DNA of 64,000 nt from DASRLE01 sp963825315 (GTDB taxonomy: Bacteria; Verrucomicrobiota; Verrucomicrobiia; Limisphaerales; Palsa-1400). The stretch spans positions 77,095 through 141,094 of the forward strand of contig CAWGST010000006.1 of the NCBI GenBank assembly GCA_963825315.1, in the 5' to 3' direction. The first letter of the stretch is position 1. Every line of letters begins with the position of its first letter. Below the pieces are notes generated by a model. That model was not told the DNA's origin. It was given only the letters and a program-made list of their open reading frames with translations, and made no database searches. Positions 58,581-64,000 of the stretch are shown here, one piece after another. The translations under genes and the position numbers were made by a program.

Positions 58581-60309
58581 CTGAGACGGGCAGGGTGATG
58601 CTGATGGTCGTGCCCTGGCCCGGATGGGAGCGGATTCTGACTTTGCCGCGGTGGGTCTCGATGACCCGGCCCACAATGGCCAGTCCAAGGCCGGTCCCCT
58701 TCTGTTTGGTCGTGCTGAGCAGTGAGCTGAAGGCGCGGCGGCGTTGTTCCTCGGGCATGCCGGGGCCGGTGTCCCTGAATTCGATCAGGATATGGGTGGG
58801 GCGGAGACTGCTGCGCGGCAGGCGAAAGGCCCTGGTGAGAATAGTGAGCGAGCCGCCTTCGGGCATGGCCTCGACCGCGTTGAGGGTCAGGTTCAAAAAG
58901 GCCTGCGCGAGCTGGGTGCCGTCGGCCATGACGACCGGCAAATCGGGGGCGAGACGGCGGATGAATTGAATCTGTTGGTTGCGCAATTTGTGGCGGGTGA
59001 GCAGGCCGAGATCGTCGAGCAACTGGTTGATGTTGACCTCGCTCAATTTGGGTTCCGCGCCGCGGGCGAAATCGAGGATTTGTTCGACGATTTTGTTGAG
59101 ATGCTCCATTTTCTCCCGAAGGATGGCGTCGTCTTTGATGCGCGGGTCTCCGGGCCGGAAATCGAGGCCGAGGGAATGATAGAGCATTTTCATGACGGTG
59201 AGCGGGTTGCGAATCTCGTGCGCGACCTCGGCCGCGAGCAGGCCCAGGGCGGAGAATTTTTCGTTTTGACGCAATTGCTCTTCGACATCGACGATGCGCT
59301 CGTAAAGGCGGGCTTTCTCGATGGCCATGGCCGACAATTCGGCCAGGGCGGTGAGGATGTGGATTTCCTCGTTGGAAAAACTGCGGGGCTGGCCGGTATA
59401 GACATTGAGAGTGCCGATGGTCTGTCCGCCGAAGACCAGCGGCGCGCTCAATAATGAAACCAATCCTTCGCGCCGGGCCACCGGGATGTTCTGGTAGAGG
59501 GCGGAAGATTGAACGTTCTCCAGTTGCATCGGTTTCTTGCGGCGGACGACGATCCCCAGGAAACTTTCCTCCACGCTGAGCCTGGGTTTTTTGAGATAAG
59601 CTTCCCCCGCGCCCGAGCTGGCGCGCAAATCGAGCCATTGGCCGGTTTCATCCAGCAACAGCAGCGAACACATGCGCGCCTCCATCAACGCGCAGGCTTC
59701 GCGCGTGATGACTTGCAGGGCCTCGTTGACGTTCAGGGCGGAGTTGATGGTTTGGCTGACGCTGACGAGGGTTTCCAGCAGCCTGGCTTTTAAGCGCGAT
59801 TGTTCGTAAAGCCAGGTGTTGTGAATGACCTTGGCCGCCTGCACCGCCAGTTCCTCCAACAATTCCTGGTCCGCTTCGCTGAAGGCATTTTCGCCGGGGG
59901 AATCGACATTGAGCACGCCGCGGATCGTGCCCAGCACTTCCAAAGGCACGGCCAGTTCGGAGCGAACATCGTCGCGCAACATGATGTAGCGCGCATCCCG
60001 CCGCACGTCGCCCACCCGGGCCGGTTTTCCCGTCCGCGCCACCCAACCGGTGATGCCCTGGCCCACGCGCAACTTCAGCTCCGAGGCCTCGGGCGGCAGG
60101 CCGGTCGAAGCATGGATTTCCAGGAGGCCGTTGTTGGGATTAATCAAAACCACGGAGCCGCTGGAAGCGCGCATGAGGCGGACAGCCTCCTGCAAGATGA
60201 GCTGCAAGGCCTGCTGGGGATCCAGGGTGGAATGGATGACATTGCTGACCTGGTAAAGCAGCTTGAGCCGCTCATAGGCGGCTTGCAATTGGCTGACAGC
60301 ATCGCTCAT
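58573..60309 (-). CDS. GAF-domain sensor histidine kinase (soluble)
   Basis: The 578-residue cytoplasmic kinase has two GAF domains (about residues 25-165 and 185-335), a short helix, and a HisKA/HATPase_c core. The phosphoacceptor is in AAEVAHEIRNPLTVMK, the N-box in LNLTLNAVEAMPEGG, and G-boxes in DTGPGM and GTGLGLAIV. No membrane segment or receiver domain is visible, and no response regulator gene is adjacent. The ligand of the GAF domains is unknown. It lies 107 bp downstream of rnc on the same strand. Confidence 0.9.
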   Translation of the reverse strand: MSDAVSQLQAAYERLKLLYQVSNVIHSTLDPQQALQLILQEAVRLMRASSGSVVLINPNNGLLEIHASTGLPPEASELKLRVGQGITGWVARTGKPARVGDVRRDARYIMLRDDVRSELAVPLEVLGTIRGVLNVDSPGENAFSEADQELLEELAVQAAKVIHNTWLYEQSRLKARLLETLVSVSQTINSALNVNEALQVITREACALMEARMCSLLLLDETGQWLDLRASSGAGEAYLKKPRLSVEESFLGIVVRRKKPMQLENVQSSALYQNIPVARREGLVSLLSAPLVFGGQTIGTLNVYTGQPRSFSNEEIHILTALAELSAMAIEKARLYERIVDVEEQLRQNEKFSALGLLAAEVAHEIRNPLTVMKMLYHSLGLDFRPGDPRIKDDAILREKMEHLNKIVEQILDFARGAEPKLSEVNINQLLDDLGLLTRHKLRNQQIQFIRRLAPDLPVVMADGTQLAQAFLNLTLNAVEAMPEGGSLTILTRAFRLPRSSLRPTHILIEFRDTGPGMPEEQRRRAFSSLLSTTKQKGTGLGLAIVGRVIETHRGKVRIRSHPGQGTTISITLPVSVK

Positions 60310-60415
60310 GCGCGCAGTTTAAGGTTGAAACTTCAATTTTTAAAGTCTTTCGCGCAGGTGTGGAGACGGGATGGTCCGGGGCACCGAATTGGGGGGCGCG
60401 GCAGTTGAGGACTTC

Positions 60416-61118
60416 TTATGCCTGGCTGCGGAGGGTCTTGAGGGCGGCGACAGCGGCTTCGCTTTCGGCGGCCTTTTTGCTTTTGCCCCGCCCCCGGCCC
60501 AATTCGATGCCGCCATGCGTGACAACACATTCGAAGTCGCGATCGTGGTCCGGGCCGCTCGCGCCCGCCACAACATATTGCGGCGCGTCGGGCGATCTGG
60601 CTTGCAGGATTTCCTGGAGTTCGCCTTTCGGGTTTTCCAAAGTGGGGATGGAGGTCAATTCGCCAAAGGCCTCGCGGAAGGAACGCAGGACGAAGGCGCG
60701 CGGCGGCATCGAAACCGCCGTCCAGAAAAACGGCGCCGATCAAGGCTTCGAAGCCGTCGGCCAAAGCCGAAGCGCGGCTGCGGCCCAGATTGGCTTCTTC
60801 ACCGCGGCTGAGAATCAAGTCGTTCTGCAACTCAATGCGGCGCGCTTGTTCGGCCAGGGTGCGGCGATTGATCATTTGCGCGCGCGCCTTGGTCAAAGGC
60901 CCTTCGCTGACCATGGGGAATTTCTCGTAAAGCTCCCGGGTGAGAATCAGGCCGAGCACGGCGTCGCCCAAAAATTCGAGGCGCTGATTGTGCCGGACCA
61001 GCCGGCCTTGTTCGTGCGCCACGGAGGGATGGGTCAAGGCCAGGCGCAACAGGCTGATGTCCCGAAACCGATACTCAATCCGCGTTTGCAAGGCGTCGAA
61101 GTCAGACACAGAAGACAT
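60416..61118 (-). CDS. rnc: Ribonuclease III (reading frame interrupted by one extra base)
   Basis: The N-terminal nuclease domain is intact: HNQRLEFLGDAVLGLILTRE, with the catalytic acidic cluster and ADGFEALIGAVFLDGGFDAA. At about 60700 the frame changes in a GC-rich run and continues as RAFVLRSFREAFGELTSI, then NPKGELQEILQARSPDAPQY and a double-stranded RNA-binding domain (FECVVTHGGIELGRGRGKSKKAAESEAA). One base too many explains the break. RNase III processes rRNA, so an assembly indel is quite plausible. If real, the cell would have an RNase III lacking its dsRNA-binding domain. Start ATG 61118, 5 bp after the upstream gene's stop. Confidence 0.85.
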
Positions 61119-61123
61119 CCATT

Positions 61124-61753
61124 CTACGCTTTCGCGCTGGCGCTTTCCGCCGGCGCGGAGGCGGGTTGCCCTGGTTCAGGGGACGCAACACCCGCCGCCG
61201 GCCGCCCGACCGGCGGAGGCGGGTTGACGCCATGGGCCAGGAGTTCGGCGGTGGCTCGCTGGACCTCTTCGAGTTGATTGAGCTGCAGGTTCGGGTCGGT
61301 AATGGTAAAAATGTCGCCCGTCCGGGGTTGTTCATAAATGAAAACGCGCCGGCCATCCCGCTGGAGTTGCTCTTTGACCTTCAACAGGCGTTTGCGCTCG
61401 AGCATGACCGCCAGAATGTAACAAACCGGGCCATGTTTGGGATCGTCGGTTTCGATTAGTTTGCGCAGGAGGCTTTCGGCGGATTCCTTCTGAATCGCAT
61501 CGGGCGGCGCGGCGGGCGGGACTTGATAAACACCCTGCCATTGCGAGATAAAACCTTTGCGATCACTGGCCCCTTCGCGATATTGGGCGTCCCAACAACC
61601 GTGGCAGATATCCAGACGCCGGTACTCCTGTTTCTCCTCGAGCAGGAGAGTGTGGTACGGCTCCCTGTCGGCAAAGGGCTTGTGGCAGGCCTGACAAGCG
61701 TGGGCCCGGGATTGCAGGTTCCATTCGTTCATCAAAAACATGGTGCTTTCCAT
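61124..61753 (-). CDS. CxxC-containing protein of unknown function, upstream of rnc
   Basis: The protein of about 210 residues has a zinc-ribbon-like N-terminus (HACQACHKPFADRE and DICHGCWD), a helical middle (KHGPVCYILAVMLERKRLLKV, then VFIYEQPRTGDIFTITDP) and a Pro/Ala-rich tail. Starts at 61753, 61741, 61732 or 61783 are possible; none has a strong ribosome-binding site. It ends 5 bp before rnc, and the two are surely co-transcribed. A role tied to RNA metabolism is possible from context only. Confidence 0.7.
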   Translation of the reverse strand: MESTMFLMNEWNLQSRAHACQACHKPFADREPYHTLLLEEKQEYRRLDICHGCWDAQYREGASDRKGFISQWQGVYQVPPAAPPDAIQKESAESLLRKLIETDDPKHGPVCYILAVMLERKRLLKVKEQLQRDGRRVFIYEQPRTGDIFTITDPNLQLNQLEEVQRATAELLAHGVNPPPPVGRPAAGVASPEPGQPASAPAESASAKA

Positions 61754-61783
61754 TATTGCGGATGCTCTAACGACTGCAACCAT

Positions 61784-62066
61784 TTACTTGCGCCGCGATT
61801 CCATCGGGCAAATCAGTGAATTATTCGCGGTTTTAACCGTGGCAGCGACGTAATATATTGTCAGGAAGGTATTTACGAGTTTTCATTCATTACTATGCAC
61901 TCCCCTCCCGCCACTTTATAGATGCATACATAGAAAATCGGCAACGCGGCGTCCTGCCCTTCAGCGACCCGCAGAGTGGCGCGTATTCCAATCGCTTTTA
62001 CCGCGCCCATCTGTCGTAGCGAGGGAAAGGCTGAGGTCTAAATCCGCATCAATGTAAGGTTTTCCC
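61784..62066. other. Divergent intergenic region
   Basis: The 283 bp separate the leftward rnc operon from the rightward TPR-sulfotransferase gene. It should hold promoters for both. I see a short hairpin CGGTT/AACCG near 61828-61839 but no convincing -35/-10 pair. Confidence 0.3.
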
Positions 62067-62072
62067 TTGCCA

Positions 62073-63702
62073 ATGGCACAGGGAAGCCTTACCATTTTTT
62101 CGGACTGCCGAATATCCATGATAGAAAGCGCCAAAAGCGATCCGCGGGACGACCTGGCGAAATTACAGGCTTCGCCTAACGTCATGGCTTCCTGGCAACA
62201 TGCGCAACAATATCTGCTGAATGGCCGTCATGCTCCCGCCCTGGCCAGCTACCGCAATCTGGTCAAACAGTTCCCGGGCGTTTCGCAGTTGTGGGCCGAA
62301 TTGGGCCTGGCGGCGGCTGGCGATCTGGATTTCACGCTGGCCAATCAAGCCTCGCAGCGCGCAGCGGAACTGGCCGCCGCTGATGCCGATTTGCTCGTTT
62401 CCATCGGCCAGCAATATCATCGCCTGCGCCGCCTGGAACAGTCCTGCGCCTGCTTCGAGCGCGCGGTGGCGGCGGACCCTGCGTCGGTCCACGCGCGCCT
62501 GAGTCTGGCGGCGTGGTTCGAGCGGGATCGGCGCCTGGATGAAGCGTGGGAATGTGTCGAGGCCTGTCTGGCCCAGCATCCCAAGGATGGCCGGGCCCTC
62601 TATTTCAAGGCGTTTTTATTGCATCGCAAGGGACTCAACGAAGAAGCGGAAACCGCCTTGCGCGACTTGCTCAAGAGCGGTCCGCGGGACCCGGATGTAA
62701 AATGTTCGGCCCAATCATCTGCTGGGCGTCGTGCTGGATGCGCTGGGGCAATACGCCGAGGCCATGAGCTGGCTCGGCAAGGCCAAGACGCTGCTGCGCC
62801 AAAGGACGGACACGGCCGCGCTCGAAAAGGCTTATGACAAGATGGACCAGGGGCGGCGCAAGTTGCTGGCGGAATTGACGCCGGAGACTCTGCGGCGCTG
62901 GCGCGAGGAAGCGGCCGCCGCCCCCTGCCCGCATTCATTGGCGTTTTTGGGCGGGCCGCCGCGCAGCGGCACGACTCTCATTGAACAAATTCTCGGGGCC
63001 CATCCGGAGATTCTTGTATTTGACGAACCGGAGGCCTTCGCGCAGGAGTTGTTGACCGCTCTTTACCCGCCGCCGCCGGCCAGGGGGCTGACTCTCAAAT
63101 CCTTGAACGCCCTCGCCGCCAGCGGACGCGCCCAATTGATCGGCCGCTATTTCAAAAGTCTCCTGCGCGGGATGGAGGAAGCGCCCGGCGGCAGGTTGTT
63201 GCTGGACAAAAACCCCTCCCTGACGGCGTCGCTGCACATTTGGCTCCGTCTCTTTCCCTGCTTGAAAGTCATCATCACTTTGCGCGATCCGCGGGATATC
63301 ATCATCAGTTGCTACTTTCAGAACCTGGCCCTGACCGGGGCGAACGTCAACTTTCTCAGCCTGGAGCGGGCGGCCAGGTTTTATGCTGACTGCATGGACG
63401 TCTGGTTGCGGATGCGCGAGTTGGGCGGCTTCGAATGGATTGAAACACGCTACGAGGACGTGGTCGGCAATTTGGAAGCCGAGGGAAGACGGGTGACGAA
63501 TTTCCTGGGTTTGCCATGGCATGAGGCCCAGGCGACGTATTATGAAACGGCGCGCCGCAAATTCGTCTTTGCGCCGACCTATGACGAAGTAACGAAGCCA
63601 GTTTATAATCGAGCTGTGGGACGTTGGGAACATTATGCCGGGGAACTGGCTCCGCTTCAGGCGGCCCTGGCACCTTACTTTCGGGCGTTCGGGTATGGCT
63701 GA
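62073..63702 (+). CDS. TPR-sulfotransferase (frameshifted)
   Basis: Two frames make one protein of about 540 residues. The first (from ATG 62073, or 62118) has four or more TPR-like units (AELAAADADLLVSIGQQYHR; ALYFKAFLLHRKGLNEEA). At about 62700, near a run of four A, one extra base shifts the frame to HLLGVVLDALGQYAEAM, the next TPR. The C-terminal domain is a PAPS-dependent sulfotransferase with the 5'-phosphosulfate loop FLGGPPRSGTTLIEQIL, LLLDKNPS, the 3'-phosphate motif VIITLRDPRDIIISCYF and ETRYEDVVGNLE. It probably sulfates a protein or glycan. No signal peptide. Confidence 0.8.
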
Positions 63703-63880
63703 GGGCGCATTCGGTGTGTAAAAAGCCTGAAAAAGATTCCATACGAATCGGTCTTCAAAGCCAATGCGCCTGAGCGGGTTTTTATGTTGTATTCGTAATC
63801 CGCGAACGACACGGAAAATGCAATCGATATTTCGAGGACCAATTTCACGACCGGCATCGCAGACAAGCCGTAAATTATTC
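63703..63880. other. Intergenic region after the sulfotransferase
   Basis: No gene recognised; short frames here are low-credibility. A promoter-like sequence follows at 63881. Confidence 0.3.
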
Positions 63881-63909
63881 TTGTTAATGGGCCCTTCAGC
63901 CCCTATAAT
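63881..63909 (+). promoter_or_regulatory. Sigma-70-like promoter
   Basis: TTGTTA at 63881-63886 and TATAAT at 63904-63909 are separated by exactly 17 nt, a near-consensus arrangement pointing rightward to the gene that begins at or beyond the window end. Confidence 0.6.
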
Positions 63910-63940
63910 AGAACCAAACGGAGAATCGCAGTTTGCCGCC

Positions 63941-64000
63941 GTGGGCGGCAATCGGTTTCGACGATTGAAAAAACTCATTCAAAAACAACGCAAAGACTTC
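63941..64000 (+). CDS. Possible 5' start of a gene leaving the window
   Basis: A GTG at 63941, 32 nt after the -10 box, opens a frame that stays open to the edge and is rich in basic residues (GGNRFRRLKKLIQKQRKDF). There is no strong ribosome-binding site and the frame is too short to identify. It could equally be leader sequence. Confidence 0.25.
   Translation, partial: MGGNRFRRLKKLIQKQRKDF

Noticed and set aside
57249..58688. A 479-codon open frame on the - strand opposite xylA
   Set aside because: It mirrors xylose isomerase and crosses into the histidine kinase gene; no domain or plausible start.

Overview
The window looks like chromosomal DNA of a verrucomicrobial bacterium, most likely a soil or freshwater relative of Pedosphaera/Limisphaerales. 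Three things suggest this: a PilM / Amuc_1100-like / Amuc_1099-like / secretin gene block of the kind described in Akkermansia; very large secreted proteins built from delta-60, Calx-beta, DUF11 and P-domain modules; and an exosortase with its EpsI partner inside an exopolysaccharide cluster. Taxonomy is inferred from gene content only.

Layout. 1-14 kb is an envelope polysaccharide cluster, all on the + strand: a heptose-phosphate nucleotidyltransferase/phosphatase fusion, a heptose kinase, GT2 and WecG/TagA glycosyltransferases, a GT39-like membrane protein, a GDP-mannose 3,5-epimerase homologue, exosortase, EpsI, a polyprenyl glycosylphosphotransferase and a UDP-glucuronate decarboxylase. 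It is interrupted at 7.2-9.7 kb by a decayed N-6 DNA methylase, an uncharacterised gene and a hairpin-rich spacer. 14.2-20.6 kb is the type IV pilus/secretin-like envelope complex. 20.7 kb holds a stand-alone 5'-3' exonuclease. 21.8-45.5 kb is a near-continuous run of secreted proteins: a propeller-like protein, two unknowns, a roughly 3,460-residue delta-60/Calx-beta protein split by a frameshift, and a 2,121-residue sedolisin-type peptidase with three P-domains. 45.6-48.2 kb is housekeeping: coaE, rpsR, rpmG, a DksA-like regulator and folE2.

48.2-56.7 kb is an accessory island. A prophage terminase large-subunit gene is split by an IS110/IS1111-type element that itself sits in a palindromic repeat. 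Next come a terminase small-subunit candidate, about 1.1 kb of direct and inverted repeats, a methyltransferase-nuclease fusion, an HNH protein, a zinc-ribbon membrane protein and an MGMT-family protein. 57-63.7 kb returns to core functions: xylA (+), a GAF histidine kinase, rnc and a CxxC protein (all -), and a TPR-sulfotransferase (+).

Six coding regions carry an apparent single-base frameshift, or two (membrane protein, Calx-beta giant, transposase, rnc, TPR-sulfotransferase). Because rnc is among them, residual sequencing indels are at least as likely as real gene decay. Frameshifted genes are therefore described as reconstructed reading frames.
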